A stretch of DNA of 64,000 bases from Agromyces sp. H17E-10 (lineage in GTDB: Bacteria > Actinomycetota > Actinomycetes > Actinomycetales > Microbacteriaceae), in NCBI RefSeq assembly GCF_022919715.1, contig NZ_CP095042.1, positions 2,604,001 through 2,668,000 on the forward strand, read 5' to 3'. A program made the translations under genes and the position numbers. Of the stretch, positions 1-8,648 are shown piece after piece; the stretch's first letter is position 1, and every line of letters starts with the position of its first letter. The notes below the pieces were generated by a model. The model did no database searches, was not told where the DNA came from, and saw only the letters and a list, made by a program, of their open reading frames with translations.

Positions 1-783
1 GTCTCGGCGGTGCGCACCCACCGGCTCGGCGAGGAGCGCGCCGCCGCCGTCGCGGCTCGTGAACGGGATGCCGCCGCCGAGGCCCGACGGCGCGAGGGCA
101 TCGCGTGGATCTCGCACGACCTGCGCACGCCGCTCGCCGCGGTGCGGGCGCTCGCCGAGGCGGGGGAGGACGGCGTGACCGCGCCGGGCGACGCGTTGCG
201 CGGCATCCTCGGCGAGAACGCCCGCATGAGCGCCATGGTCGACGACCTGCTCGCCTACTCGCGGCTGCACGCGCCCGGACTCGGCATCGATCGCTCGCCG
301 ACCGACGTCGGCGACGTCGTCTCCGGCGTGATCGCCTCGACGGCCCCGCTCGCCGAGGCCGCCTCGGTCGCCCTCACGGGTGACGTCGGGGGCGATCTCG
401 TCATCGCGGCCGACGCCGGCCGGCTCGGGCGAGCGATCGAGAACCTCGTGGTCAACGCGATCCGGCACACCTCGGCCGGCGGCGAGGTCCGGGTGCGGGC
501 CGTCCGTGCCGGCGAGGTCGTCGAGGTATCGGTCCACGACCGCTGCGGCGGCATCGCCGAGGCCGACCTCGACAGGGTCTTCGAGCCGGGATGGCGCGCC
601 ACCGAGGCGCGCAGCCCGGGTCGACCCGACGGCGGTGCGGCACGCGGCGGCGGCACGGGGATGGGCCTCTCGATCGTGCAGCGGGTCGCCGAGCTGCACG
701 GCGGCACGGTCACGGTCGCCAACGAGGGCGCCGGCTGCCGCTTCGTCGTCCGCATCCCGGTGGAGCCGCCGACGACCGCCTGA
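1..783 (+). CDS. Sensor histidine kinase, C-terminal part (5' end outside window)
   Basis: The frame is open from the first base, so this is the C-terminal part of a two-component sensor kinase; the GTG at 10 is probably internal. The H box reads SHDLRTPL with the phospho-accepting His. It is followed by the N box (ENLVVNAIRHT), a G1 region (VHDRCGGI, where DNGPGI is more usual) and the G2 glycine loop (GGTGMGLSIVQRVAELHGG). This order (dimerisation helix, then HATPase_c) is standard for the family. The sensory and membrane part and any partner response regulator would lie upstream of the window, so the stimulus cannot be inferred. The next gene starts 36 bp downstream on the same strand but belongs to another family. 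The kinase call is firm. Confidence 0.9.
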   Translation, partial: VSAVRTHRLGEERAAAVAARERDAAAEARRREGIAWISHDLRTPLAAVRALAEAGEDGVTAPGDALRGILGENARMSAMVDDLLAYSRLHAPGLGIDRSPTDVGDVVSGVIASTAPLAEAASVALTGDVGGDLVIAADAGRLGRAIENLVVNAIRHTSAGGEVRVRAVRAGEVVEVSVHDRCGGIAEADLDRVFEPGWRATEARSPGRPDGGAARGGGTGMGLSIVQRVAELHGGTVTVANEGAGCRFVVRIPVEPPTTA

Positions 784-819
784 TGGCGCGCACCTTGCGA
801 TCCATGGCATTCTGGCCTC

Positions 820-1773
820 ATGGCCAGTCGACTGCATCGCGTCGCCGTGCTCGTGCTCGAGGGTGCGAAGCCGCTCGACGTCGGCATTCCCGCACAGGTG
901 TTCTCGACGCGCGCGAGCATGCCGTACGAGGTGCGCGTGTGCGGGCCCGCGCCGGGGCTCGTGACCGGCGGCGACGGTCTCTCGTACCACGTGGCCGACG
1001 GGCTCGACGCGCTCGCGTGGGCCGAGACGGTGTTCATCCCGGGCTACCGGCACCCCGACCGCGAGGAGCCGCCGGTGCCGGTCGTCGAGGCGTTGCGTGC
1101 GGCGCACGCGCGTGGCGCCCGGCTCGCCGCGATCTCGACGGGGGCGTTCGCGCTCGCCGCGACCGGACTGCTCGACGGGCGCCGGGCGACGACGCACTGG
1201 CACTACACGCGCGAGCTCGCGGCGCGGCATCCGCTCGTCAATGTCGACTCGAACGTGCTGTTCGTCGACGAGGGGCAGGTGCTCACGAGTGCCGGCGCCG
1301 CGAGCGGCCTCGACCTGTGCCTGCACCTCGTGCGCCGCGACCACGGCGTCGGCGTCGCGAACCACGCCGCCCGTCGCCTCGTCGCCGCGCCGTACCGATC
1401 TGGCGGGCAGGCGCAGTTCGTGCCGCGCAGCCTGCCGCCCGAGCTCGGGCCGGTGTTCGCCGCGACCCGCGAATGGGCGTTGCGGCGCATCGACGAACCG
1501 CTCACTCTCGGCGACCTCGCCCGGCACGCGAACGTCTCTCCCCGCACGTTCTCGCGGCGCTTCGTCGAGGACACGGGCTACACGCCGATGCAGTGGGTGC
1601 TGCGCGCCCGGGTCGACATGGCGCGTGAGCTGCTCGAGCGCAGCGACCTCGGCGTCGAGCAGATCGCCGCCCGCTCGGGCCTCGGCACCGGGGCGAACCT
1701 GCGGCTGCACTTCAAGCGCATCCTCGGCACCTCGCCGAGCGACTACCGCGAGACGTTCGCGCGCGGCGAGTAG
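820..1773 (+). CDS. GlxA-type transcriptional regulator (DJ-1/PfpI domain plus AraC HTH)
   Basis: A 317-residue protein with two modules. Residues about 1-190 form a DJ-1/PfpI (class I glutamine amidotransferase-like) domain containing LDGRRATTHWHY. Residues about 215-317 form a double HTH of the AraC family (LGDLARHANVSPRTFSRRF followed by VEQIAARSGLG). In many family members the nucleophile-elbow position reads CTGAF; here it reads STGAF, so the Cys is replaced by Ser and the N-terminal domain probably senses a ligand rather than catalysing. The ATG at 820 has no clear ribosome binding site. A weak -10-like CATTCT ends six bases before it. The neighbouring acetyltransferase is on the opposite strand, so the regulon cannot be read from context. 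Confidence 0.88.
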   Translation: MASRLHRVAVLVLEGAKPLDVGIPAQVFSTRASMPYEVRVCGPAPGLVTGGDGLSYHVADGLDALAWAETVFIPGYRHPDREEPPVPVVEALRAAHARGARLAAISTGAFALAATGLLDGRRATTHWHYTRELAARHPLVNVDSNVLFVDEGQVLTSAGAASGLDLCLHLVRRDHGVGVANHAARRLVAAPYRSGGQAQFVPRSLPPELGPVFAATREWALRRIDEPLTLGDLARHANVSPRTFSRRFVEDTGYTPMQWVLRARVDMARELLERSDLGVEQIAARSGLGTGANLRLHFKRILGTSPSDYRETFARGE

Positions 1774-1788
1774 TCGCCCGCCCGGCGG

Positions 1789-2325
1789 CTACAGGTCGAG
1801 CACGTTCCAGACGATCTCGCCCTTGTCGTCGGTCGTGGAGTGGTCGTGCCGGAACCCGAGCTTCTCGAGTACCCGCAGCGACGGGGTGTTCCAGGTGCGC
1901 ACGGTCGACCAGAGTCGCGTTCGGCCGGTCGAGCGGGCCGCGTCGACGACGGCCGCGGCCGCCTCGGTCGCGTACCCGTGCCCGTGCGCGCTGCGCAGCA
2001 GCTCGTAGGCGAGCTCGGGCTCGTCGATCGTCGCCCGGCCGACGACCAGCGCGCAGTACCCGAGGAACTCGTCGTCGCCGCGACGGCGCAGGGTCAGGCC
2101 GTGGATGCCGCGTGCCGGGGCGTTCTCGCGAGCGCCGGTGACCTCGGCGCGAGCCTCGTCGAGGCTCAGCAGAGCGCCCGGATCGACCTCGTTGCCCTCG
2201 CGTTCGGCCCGCGTCTCCTCGCGCTCGAGCACGAGCCGGCGGTAGCCCTCGGCGTCCCGTTCGCTCCAGAGGCGGAGGCTCAGTCGTTCGGTCTCGAGGG
2301 CGTCGGCGAGTGGGGCGTAGGGCAT
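1789..2325 (-). CDS. GNAT family N-acetyltransferase (RimJ/RimL-like)
   Basis: A 178-residue protein. It opens with [20 protein letters not shown], the usual beginning of RimJ/RimL-type GNAT enzymes that acetylate N-termini or small amines. A central [20 protein letters not shown] segment corresponds to the acetyl-CoA pyrophosphate-binding loop, and [10 protein letters not shown] is the typical C-terminal motif of the fold. A TAGCCT hexamer (2332-2337) ends six bases upstream of the ATG, so the transcript is probably leaderless; no Shine-Dalgarno sequence is seen. The gene converges with the GlxA-type regulator, leaving only 15 bp between stops. The substrate cannot be predicted. Confidence 0.85.
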   Translation of the reverse strand: MPYAPLADALETERLSLRLWSERDAEGYRRLVLEREETRAEREGNEVDPGALLSLDEARAEVTGARENAPARGIHGLTLRRRGDDEFLGYCALVVGRATIDEPELAYELLRSAHGHGYATEAAAAVVDAARSTGRTRLWSTVRTWNTPSLRVLEKLGFRHDHSTTDDKGEIVWNVLDL

Positions 2326-2448
2326 GGGTTCAGGCTAGCGGTGCGTGCTTGGCGAGATTCTTACGAGCACTGTCTTGCGTGCCACTCCCGCCCGCGGCAT
2401 CCATCGCCGAACATGGAACCATCGCGGACTGAAAGGACCCACCCCCGC

Positions 2449-3450
2449 ATGACCACCCGCATCGCCATCAACGGTTTCGGACGCATCGGCCGCAACGTCG
2501 TGCGCGCACTCGTCGAGCGCGGCGCCGACCTCGAGCTGGTCGCCGTCAACGACCTGACCGACCCGGCCGCCCTCGCGCGTCTGCTCAAGTACGACAGCAC
2601 CGCCGGCCGCTTCGGCTACCCCGTCGAGGTCGACGGCGATGTGCTCGTGATCGACGGCCGCCGCGTGAAGGTGCTCGCCGAGCGCGACCCCGCGAAGCTG
2701 CCCTGGGGCGAGCTCGGCGTCGACGTCGTGCTCGAGTCGACCGGTCGCTTCACGTCGAAGGACGCCGCCTCGGCCCACCTCGCCGCGGGCGCCAAGAAGG
2801 TGCTCGTGAGCGCGCCGGCCAGCGGCGCCGACGTCACGCTCGTCTACGGCGTGAACACCGACGCCTACGACGCCGACTCGCACGTCATCGTCTCGAACGC
2901 CTCGTGCACCACGAACGCGCTCGCTCCGCTCGCGAAGGTCCTCGACGACCTCGCCGGCATCGAGCACGGCTTCATGACGACGATCCACGCGTACACGCAG
3001 GACCAGAACCTGCAGGACGCGCCGCACTCCGACGCGCGCCGCGCCCGCGCCGCCGCCGTCAACATCGTGCCGTCGTCGACGGGCGCCGCGAAGGCGATCG
3101 GCCTCGTGCTGCCGAACCTCGACGGCAAGCTCAACGGCGACTCGATGCGCGTTCCCGTGCCGGTCGGCTCGATCGTCGAGCTCAACGCGACCGTCTCGAA
3201 GGACGTCACCCGCGACGAGGTGCTCGCCGCGTACCGGGCCGCCGCTTCCGAGGGCCCGCTCGTCGGCGTGCTCGAGTACTCCGAGGAGGCGCTCGTCTCG
3301 AGCGACATCGTCGGCAACCCGCACTCGTCGATCTTCGACGCCGAGCTGACCCGTGTCGACGGCAAGCACATCAAGGTCGTCGCCTGGTACGACAACGAGT
3401 GGGGCTTCTCGAACCGCGTGATCGACTCGCTCACGCTGCTCGCGGGCTAG
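2449..3450 (+). CDS. gap: Glyceraldehyde-3-phosphate dehydrogenase, type I
   Basis: A 333-residue cytosolic enzyme of central glycolysis and gluconeogenesis. It oxidises glyceraldehyde 3-phosphate with NAD to 1,3-bisphosphoglycerate. The N-terminal NAD fold begins [15 protein letters not shown]. The active-site cysteine is in [11 protein letters not shown], and the phosphate-binding segment is [28 protein letters not shown] is the C-terminal signature. I take the ATG at 2449, not the much longer open frame that starts upstream: GAAAGGA lies at 2431-2437, and the protein then has the normal family length. It is monocistronic, with a strong terminator hairpin directly downstream. It is not clustered with pgk and tpi here, so this may be a separate copy. 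Confidence 0.97.
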   Translation: MTTRIAINGFGRIGRNVVRALVERGADLELVAVNDLTDPAALARLLKYDSTAGRFGYPVEVDGDVLVIDGRRVKVLAERDPAKLPWGELGVDVVLESTGRFTSKDAASAHLAAGAKKVLVSAPASGADVTLVYGVNTDAYDADSHVIVSNASCTTNALAPLAKVLDDLAGIEHGFMTTIHAYTQDQNLQDAPHSDARRARAAAVNIVPSSTGAAKAIGLVLPNLDGKLNGDSMRVPVPVGSIVELNATVSKDVTRDEVLAAYRAAASEGPLVGVLEYSEEALVSSDIVGNPHSSIFDAELTRVDGKHIKVVAWYDNEWGFSNRVIDSLTLLAG

Positions 3451-3518
3451 CCCCAGCGCAGACCCCGCCGCCGCTCGGTGCGCGGAGACCGCGGCGCACC
3501 CCTGCCCCGCGCCGTGGA

Positions 3519-3550
3519 AACGGGCCCGCCTCATCGGAGGCGGGCCCGTT
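3519..3550 (+). terminator. Intrinsic-type terminator hairpin of gap
   Basis: A perfect 13-bp stem (3519-3531 with 3538-3550) with a six-base loop, rich in GGGCCC, 68 bp after the gap stop codon. No U-tract follows, which is common for hairpin terminators in very GC-rich actinobacteria. The stem sequence is nearly the same as that at 6010-6045. Confidence 0.75.
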
Positions 3551-3644
3551 CGCGTTCGCGTCCGCTCGTCCGCGATCGCTTGCGGCTGCGTGCGGGGCGG
3601 GCGTAGCTTCGGCAGCGACCCGACCGCTCGAGCGGAGGTCCGCC

Positions 3645-3845
3645 ATGGATCCGTTGTTCTGGATCGTCGCCGGAGTGCTCGCACTCCTCGTGATCGTCAT
3701 GATCGTGCGGTCGTTGCAGGTTCGACGGCAGCCGCCCTCCGAAGGGGTCGACGCCGAGCGCGCCGAACTCGAACGACGCAACGGCGAGCACCGGCGCGAG
3801 CGCGAGCGCGAGGGGCCCGACATCGGCAGCGCCGGCATGGGCTGA
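3645..3845 (+). CDS. Small single-pass membrane protein
   Basis: A 66-residue protein. Residues about 4-24 form one transmembrane helix (WIVAGVLALLVIVMIVRSL). A highly charged tail rich in Arg and Glu (about residues 28-58) is probably cytoplasmic and helical. GCGGAGG at 3632-3638 sits at a good distance from the ATG. The open frame extends far upstream inside gap, but that part is a shadow of gap. It follows the gap terminator, so it probably has its own promoter. I do not recognise a family; this is a conserved-looking hypothetical at best. Confidence 0.6.
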   Translation: MDPLFWIVAGVLALLVIVMIVRSLQVRRQPPSEGVDAERAELERRNGEHRREREREGPDIGSAGMG

Positions 3846-3938
3846 GGTGTCGGTCCGACGCATCGGCCCGACGCGTCGATACGTCGTCGCTCGCCTGGAC
3901 GTCCGAGCGGGTCGCCCGCGTCGGCTATCGTCGGGCGG

Positions 3939-4769
3939 GTGCTGACCTTCACCGCGCGCGACGGCCGCGAGATCGCCTTCCACCTGATCGGCCCGTCGAA
4001 CGGGGATGCCTCGGCCATCGTCGTGCCCGGCGGGCCGTGCCGCGGCGCCGAGTACCTCGAGGACCTCGCCGGTGTCGCCGACGCCACCGGGCGCACGCTC
4101 GCCGTGCTGCACCCGCGCGGCACCCCGAGCACCGGCGGCCTCTCGCGCGGCTGGTGGACCGACGCCGACGACCTGGTCGACCTCGCCGACCACCTCGGCC
4201 TCGACGAGGTCGAACTCGTCGCGCACTCGGCGGGCACGCGGCTCGCCCTCGCCGCCTGGGCGCGGACGCCCGACCGCGTGCGCCGTCTCGCGCTCGTCAC
4301 GCCCGCTGCGGCCTGGTTCACCGACGCGCCGCGCGACAGCGTCGAGATCGGGCGGCGCCGCAACGACCCGCTCGTCGACCGCGCGCTCGACTCGCTCACC
4401 GGGCCCGAACCGCGCGACCAGGCCGAGTTCGAGCTCGCCCGAGAGCTCGAGGGCCCGGCCGGCTACGCCCGCTGGACCGAGCGCGAGCAGCAGCATGCCG
4501 CCGTCGGCGGGTGGTCGCTCGCCGCGCTCGACGCCTACTTCACCGGCATCCCCGACGATGCCGTCGAGCAGATCCGCAGCGCCCCGCGGCGTCCGGCGCT
4601 CGTGATCGCGGGCGACGAGGACATCCTCGTCGGAGTGCGCACCGTCGAGGCGTACGCCGACGCGATCGGTGCCGAGCTGCGCTGGCTCGACGACTGCGGA
4701 CACTACCCGTGGGTCGAGCAGCCCGAGGCGTTCCGCGCCGCACTCGGCGACTGGCTGCGCGCGGGCTGA
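3939..4769 (+). CDS. Alpha/beta hydrolase, proline iminopeptidase-like
   Basis: A 276-residue alpha/beta-fold hydrolase. An HPRGTPST segment stands where related iminopeptidases carry the DQRGxGRS motif. The nucleophile elbow is AHSAGTRLAL with the catalytic Ser. A late Asp is in VIAGDEDILV and the catalytic His in DDCGHYPWVEQP. PGGPCRG resembles the HGGPG oxyanion motif of proline iminopeptidases but is degenerate, so peptidase activity is not certain. The start is GTG at 3939. TATCGT (3926-3931) ends seven bases upstream, suggesting a leaderless mRNA. It converges with the DUF389 gene, and the two share a bidirectional hairpin. Substrate unknown; esterase activity is an alternative. Confidence 0.85.
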   Translation: MLTFTARDGREIAFHLIGPSNGDASAIVVPGGPCRGAEYLEDLAGVADATGRTLAVLHPRGTPSTGGLSRGWWTDADDLVDLADHLGLDEVELVAHSAGTRLALAAWARTPDRVRRLALVTPAAAWFTDAPRDSVEIGRRRNDPLVDRALDSLTGPEPRDQAEFELARELEGPAGYARWTEREQQHAAVGGWSLAALDAYFTGIPDDAVEQIRSAPRRPALVIAGDEDILVGVRTVEAYADAIGAELRWLDDCGHYPWVEQPEAFRAALGDWLRAG

Positions 4770-4789
4770 GCGCGGCGGTCGGCGTGCAG

Positions 4790-4819
4790 CGCGGCATCCG
4801 ACCTGACCCGGATGCCGCG
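4790..4819. terminator. Bidirectional hairpin between convergent genes
   Basis: A perfect 11-bp stem (4790-4800 with 4809-4819), loop of eight bases, in the 58-bp gap between the alpha/beta hydrolase and the DUF389 gene. The stem is built from the GGCATCC/GGATGCC word that recurs throughout the window. Confidence 0.65.
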
Positions 4820-4827
4820 GCGAGTGC

Positions 4828-5874
4828 TCAACCGCCGACGCTGACGCGGGTCGTCGGCACCCACTCGACGGCGACGGTCGAGGGGGCGATGTCGTCGGCC
4901 TCGAGCGCCGTGCGCAGCGGCGCGACGTCGGGCACCGAGTCGCCGCCGGTCACGCGCACGACGTAGCCGGGCGACGCGGTCGCGATGTCGAGGACCTCGA
5001 GATCCTCGTCGTCGGCCCACGATCGTGCGATGCCGTCGACGTCGGAGGACTGCAGCGTCGTCGTCACGGTGCGGTACGTCGAGAGCGTGAGCGGGATCGC
5101 GACGAGCACGAGCAGCAGTGCGATCGTGATGTGCGAGCGTCGCCGGTTCACCGTCGCGAGCGGCCGGATCGTGCCCGTCGCGGTCGTCACGGGAGCCGTG
5201 CCCGGGATGGCGAACGAACCCCAGCGCTGCACCCGGTACAGCGCCATCACGACGACCCCGGTTCCGAGGATCGCCGCGACGTTCGCGACGAACAGCAGCA
5301 GCGATCCGATCGCCGCCGCATAGTCGGCGGACTCGGCGGCGACACCGACGACGACGAGGGGCGGCACGAGCGAGATGGCGATCGCCACGCCGGGGAGAGT
5401 GTCGGAGATGTCCTTGCGCACGAGTGCGATCGAGGCGACGGCACCCGTCGCCAGTGCGCCGAACAGGCTCATGAGGTCGGGCGTCGCCCGCTCGGCGATC
5501 TGCGGGTTCGTCGCGGCCGTCTCGGGCACGACGACGAGCAGTCCCACGAGGTAGCCGATCGCGATCGCCGCCGCGGCGCCGGCGATCATCGTGAACAGCG
5601 AGCGGCCGAAGTTGACGCGCTCGCCGAGCACGGTCGCGAGCATCGTGCCCTGGATCGGCAGCATCATCGGGGCGACGATCATGGCTCCGATGACCGTCGC
5701 GGTCGAGTCGCCGACGACCCCGCTCGCGGCGATGGCCGACGAGAGCGCGAGCAGGATCCAGAAGCGTCGCACGCGCTGCGCCCGACCCGGCTCGTCGAAG
5801 AAGACCGCGTCGCGCATGTCCTCGATCGTGTTGAGCGCGTCCGACGGCGGCGGCGGGTACACGGGCTCGGCCAT
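4828..5874 (-). CDS. DUF389 / TIGR00341 family multi-pass membrane protein
   Basis: A 348-residue integral membrane protein. After a short cytoplasmic N-terminus there are about six hydrophobic helices. They include the family hallmark GDSTATVIGAMIVAPMMLPI and a DTLPGVAIAISLVPPLVVVG segment. The C-terminal third is soluble and mixed alpha/beta. Members of DUF389 (for example YrkJ/HI0941-like proteins) have no established function; some annotations suggest hydrophobic solute transport. I start at the ATG ending at 5874 because AGGGGGAA precedes it; 44 more codons are open upstream but are Arg/Pro-rich and not membrane-like. It stands alone as a transcription unit. Confidence 0.85.
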   Translation of the reverse strand: MAEPVYPPPPSDALNTIEDMRDAVFFDEPGRAQRVRRFWILLALSSAIAASGVVGDSTATVIGAMIVAPMMLPIQGTMLATVLGERVNFGRSLFTMIAGAAAAIAIGYLVGLLVVVPETAATNPQIAERATPDLMSLFGALATGAVASIALVRKDISDTLPGVAIAISLVPPLVVVGVAAESADYAAAIGSLLLFVANVAAILGTGVVVMALYRVQRWGSFAIPGTAPVTTATGTIRPLATVNRRRSHITIALLLVLVAIPLTLSTYRTVTTTLQSSDVDGIARSWADDEDLEVLDIATASPGYVVRVTGGDSVPDVAPLRTALEADDIAPSTVAVEWVPTTRVSVGG

Positions 5875-6009
5875 TCGAGGTTCCCCCTCTCGACGACTTG
5901 TGCCGAGCGTACGACCGCGGCGAGCCGAATCGCGGGATCGACGCGACGGGCGGTGCGGCGTCGGCCCCGGGGCATCCCCAGCGATCGCCGTCCGGCCGCG
6001 CCGCATGCG

Positions 6010-6045
6010 GAACGGGCCCGCCTTCGTGAGAAGGCGAGCCCGTTC
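6010..6045 (-). terminator. Terminator hairpin of the M6 protease gene
   Basis: A 15-bp stem (6010-6024 with 6031-6045) and six-base loop, 16 bp beyond the stop of the protease on the minus strand. Its one imperfection is a C-A mismatch on the plus strand but a G-U pair on the minus strand, which points to minus-strand use. Confidence 0.75.
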
Positions 6046-6061
6046 GAGCGACAGCCGGAGG

Positions 6062-8356
6062 CTAGTTCGCGGGGTAGTTCACGGTGACGCCCATGGTGCC
6101 GCCCGTGTTCTGCGAGGTGACCGTGATCGTGACTCCCTCGTCGGCGACCTTGACGCCGCCGAGCGGGTTCGACGGGTCGTTGAACGCGTCGACGTTCGTG
6201 TCGTCGAACGTCGCGTCCTGCGCCTCGGGCGGCGCGGCAGCATTGAGCGTCTCGACGTGCTGCGCCTTGCCCTTGCCGACCACGACCTCCTTGTGGAGCA
6301 CGACGTCGGCGAAGTCCTTCAGGCCGAAGGTCGCGTCGAACGGCTGGCGCCGGTTGCTCGGAGCCGTGCCGTCGCTCCAGCCGAACTTGGCCGACCGCGC
6401 GTCGACCGGAAGCGCGAGGCCCGCGCCCTGGTGGTCGATCGTGTTGTTGTCGGTGTACGCCTCGTTCACCATCCAGACCAGCAGGCCCTCCTGGAACGCG
6501 AAGTGCTCCACCCAGTCGGGAGCCGTGAGGCCCTTCGAGAACTGGTACGGCCCGACCTGGAGGGTCGAGTCGTAGCCGGAGTAGGTGCGGTTCTCGGCGA
6601 GGTAGTAGCGGTCGCCGGTCGAGGAACCGGTTCCGTCGCTGCGGGTGAAGCCGCCCACGGCGGTCCAGCCGTTGTCGCCCGACTCGACGTCGTCGCTCAG
6701 CAGCGTCGTGCCGCCGCTCTTCACGACGATGTCGTCGAGGAACGCGCCCGCGAGGTGCACGCCGCCGTCGGACTGGTAGCGGAACCGGAACTGCGTGTCG
6801 GCCGAGCCGCCGGGCACCGAGTACCGAAGCGTCGTCCATTTGCCGTTCGACGTGTCGCTCAGCGACTTGCCGGCCGGCAGCCACGTCGCGCCGCCGCCGG
6901 TCGAGTACTCCGCGTAGAAGTAGTCGTAGCCGGCCTCGATGTCGTACCAGGCCTTCGCCGTGACCGTCGCCGACTTCACCTTGCTCAGGTCGAGCGTGCG
7001 GGTGAGGGTCGTGTTCAGGTCGTCGGCGCTCGAGGTCCACCACGCGTTCGAGCCGGAGTACGGCGTCGTGTACGTCTGCGTGATCTGCTCATCGGGCAGG
7101 TCGACGACGAGCGCCTGCTCCTGGCCGTCCGTCTGGAGCGCGGCCGGGCTCAGGGTGTACGAGCCCGATTCGCCCTTGTCCACGATCGCGTAGTCGAGCC
7201 AGCCGAGCTGCATCTTCTCCCACGGGCCCATGTAGTTCGGCGTCGTGCCGATGTCGTTCTGGCCGTGGTTGAGCCACGAGCCGCTCGACATGAGGGTCCA
7301 GAACGCGGTCGAGTTCTCGCCGCCGTTCGTGTCGTAGAAGTCGGGCAGGCCGAGGTCGTGCGCATACTCGTGCGCGAACACGCCGAGGCCGCCGTTCTCG
7401 GCCTCGACCGTGTAGTCGCCGATCCAGAAGCCGGTGTCGCCGATCTGGGCGCCGCCGAACTTCGCGCCCTCGGGGCCGGTCGTGCCGTAGTCGGTCGAGT
7501 TGACGTACCAGCGGTGCGACCAGATGGCGTCCTCGCCCTGGGCGCCGCCGCCGGCGTCCTCGCCCTCGCCGGCGTGCACGGCCTGGAAGTGGTCGAGGTA
7601 GCCGTCGGGCTCGTTGAAGTCACCGTCGCCGTCCGCGTCGTAGCGGTCCCAGACGTCGAACGAGGCGAGCTCGGCCTTGATGTCGGCGTCGCTCTTGCCG
7701 GCGGCCTTCTGCGCGTCGTACCAGGCGTTGCCGGTGTCCTGGATGAACTGCCAGGCGCCGCCGTAGTCCTCGACCGAGTTGTCGCCGTAGGTCGAGGCGT
7801 TGCCGGGCACCTGCACCCAGTCGCTCACCTCGCCGTCGACCGTGTAGAGCCCGTTCGACTGCTTCGAGTAGAAGTCGGCGAACGACTCGCCGTCGCCGAA
7901 GAAGAGATCTTCGTAGCTGGCCTTGTTGAAGTCGGCCATCCAGTGCGTGCTGTTGTTCACCGCACGGTCGGGCTGGGGGATCTGGTTGTGGAGCGGCCCG
8001 GGCACCGTGCCCAGCTTGCCGCTGCCCGAGTCGCCGAACTCCGACAGGATCGTGAAGATCCGTCCGGTTCCGGTGACGGACGCCTGGGCGTACTTGTCGT
8101 CGGCCGCGTCGAGGGCGACCACGCCATCCTCGTTCGGGGAGGCCTTGCCCTCCCGGATGAGCTGCTGCGCGAGCTTGCGCTGCTCGTTCTGCGACTTCGT
8201 CAGCGGCCCGGGCCGGTTGTCGAGGCGCTGGGCGGCGGCGGGAGCCGAACCGGGATCGTGGGCCGGCGGGGCCGCCACTGCCGCGGGGCCGAACGCCAGC
8301 CCCGTCATCATCGTCGCGCTCGCCGCGGTGACGGCGAGCATCGTGCGTCGTTTCAC
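6062..8356 (-). CDS. Secreted immune inhibitor A-like peptidase M6
   Basis: A 764-residue secreted zinc metalloprotease. The start is a GTG at 8356 preceded by GAAGGAG; an upstream ATG at 8395 has no ribosome binding site. A Sec signal peptide follows (KRRTMLAVTAASATMMTGLA...AVAAPP). The zinc site HEYAHDLGLPD, at about residue 329, is the HExxHxxG motif of the M6 family with the third ligand Asp. VWDRYDADGDGDFNEPDGYLDHF upstream resembles a calcium-binding loop, and a beta-sandwich module (about residues 440-600) follows the catalytic domain. InhA proteases degrade host or environmental proteins. A prodomain (about residues 35-115, with NEQRKLAQQLIREGKA) is present. The gene is monocistronic with its own terminator and stands back-to-back with a secreted GH5 gene. 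Confidence 0.92.
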   Translation of the reverse strand: MKRRTMLAVTAASATMMTGLAFGPAAVAAPPAHDPGSAPAAAQRLDNRPGPLTKSQNEQRKLAQQLIREGKASPNEDGVVALDAADDKYAQASVTGTGRIFTILSEFGDSGSGKLGTVPGPLHNQIPQPDRAVNNSTHWMADFNKASYEDLFFGDGESFADFYSKQSNGLYTVDGEVSDWVQVPGNASTYGDNSVEDYGGAWQFIQDTGNAWYDAQKAAGKSDADIKAELASFDVWDRYDADGDGDFNEPDGYLDHFQAVHAGEGEDAGGGAQGEDAIWSHRWYVNSTDYGTTGPEGAKFGGAQIGDTGFWIGDYTVEAENGGLGVFAHEYAHDLGLPDFYDTNGGENSTAFWTLMSSGSWLNHGQNDIGTTPNYMGPWEKMQLGWLDYAIVDKGESGSYTLSPAALQTDGQEQALVVDLPDEQITQTYTTPYSGSNAWWTSSADDLNTTLTRTLDLSKVKSATVTAKAWYDIEAGYDYFYAEYSTGGGATWLPAGKSLSDTSNGKWTTLRYSVPGGSADTQFRFRYQSDGGVHLAGAFLDDIVVKSGGTTLLSDDVESGDNGWTAVGGFTRSDGTGSSTGDRYYLAENRTYSGYDSTLQVGPYQFSKGLTAPDWVEHFAFQEGLLVWMVNEAYTDNNTIDHQGAGLALPVDARSAKFGWSDGTAPSNRRQPFDATFGLKDFADVVLHKEVVVGKGKAQHVETLNAAAPPEAQDATFDDTNVDAFNDPSNPLGGVKVADEGVTITVTSQNTGGTMGVTVNYPAN

Positions 8357-8648
8357 TTGCACTCCTTCGTGGAAGCGCCCGGGGTCGCCGGGCACGGTGC
8401 CGCGAGGCTAACACCGCACCCCCGGCCTGAGGAACGGCCGTTTCGAGGTTGTTACCGCTTGGTTCCGAATGTGTCCCCCGATCGTGCCGGATGTCCCCCA
8501 TTGCTGTACCCCGTTCGCCATGCGGCGGCTGAACGAACGCAATGCGACCGCTATGCGAGGCCCGGATTCCCGTACTTGGACAATTGACCCACTTCGTCGT
8601 AGGCTCCTCGCATCTCGACCCCGCAACGACGCGCAAGGAGACCCGAAC

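Noticed and set aside
5591..8587. Long plus-strand ORF of 998 codons over the DUF389 and M6 genes
   Set aside because: Reverse-strand shadow. The minus strand shows HEYAHDLGLPD and a signal peptide; the plus frame has no domain.
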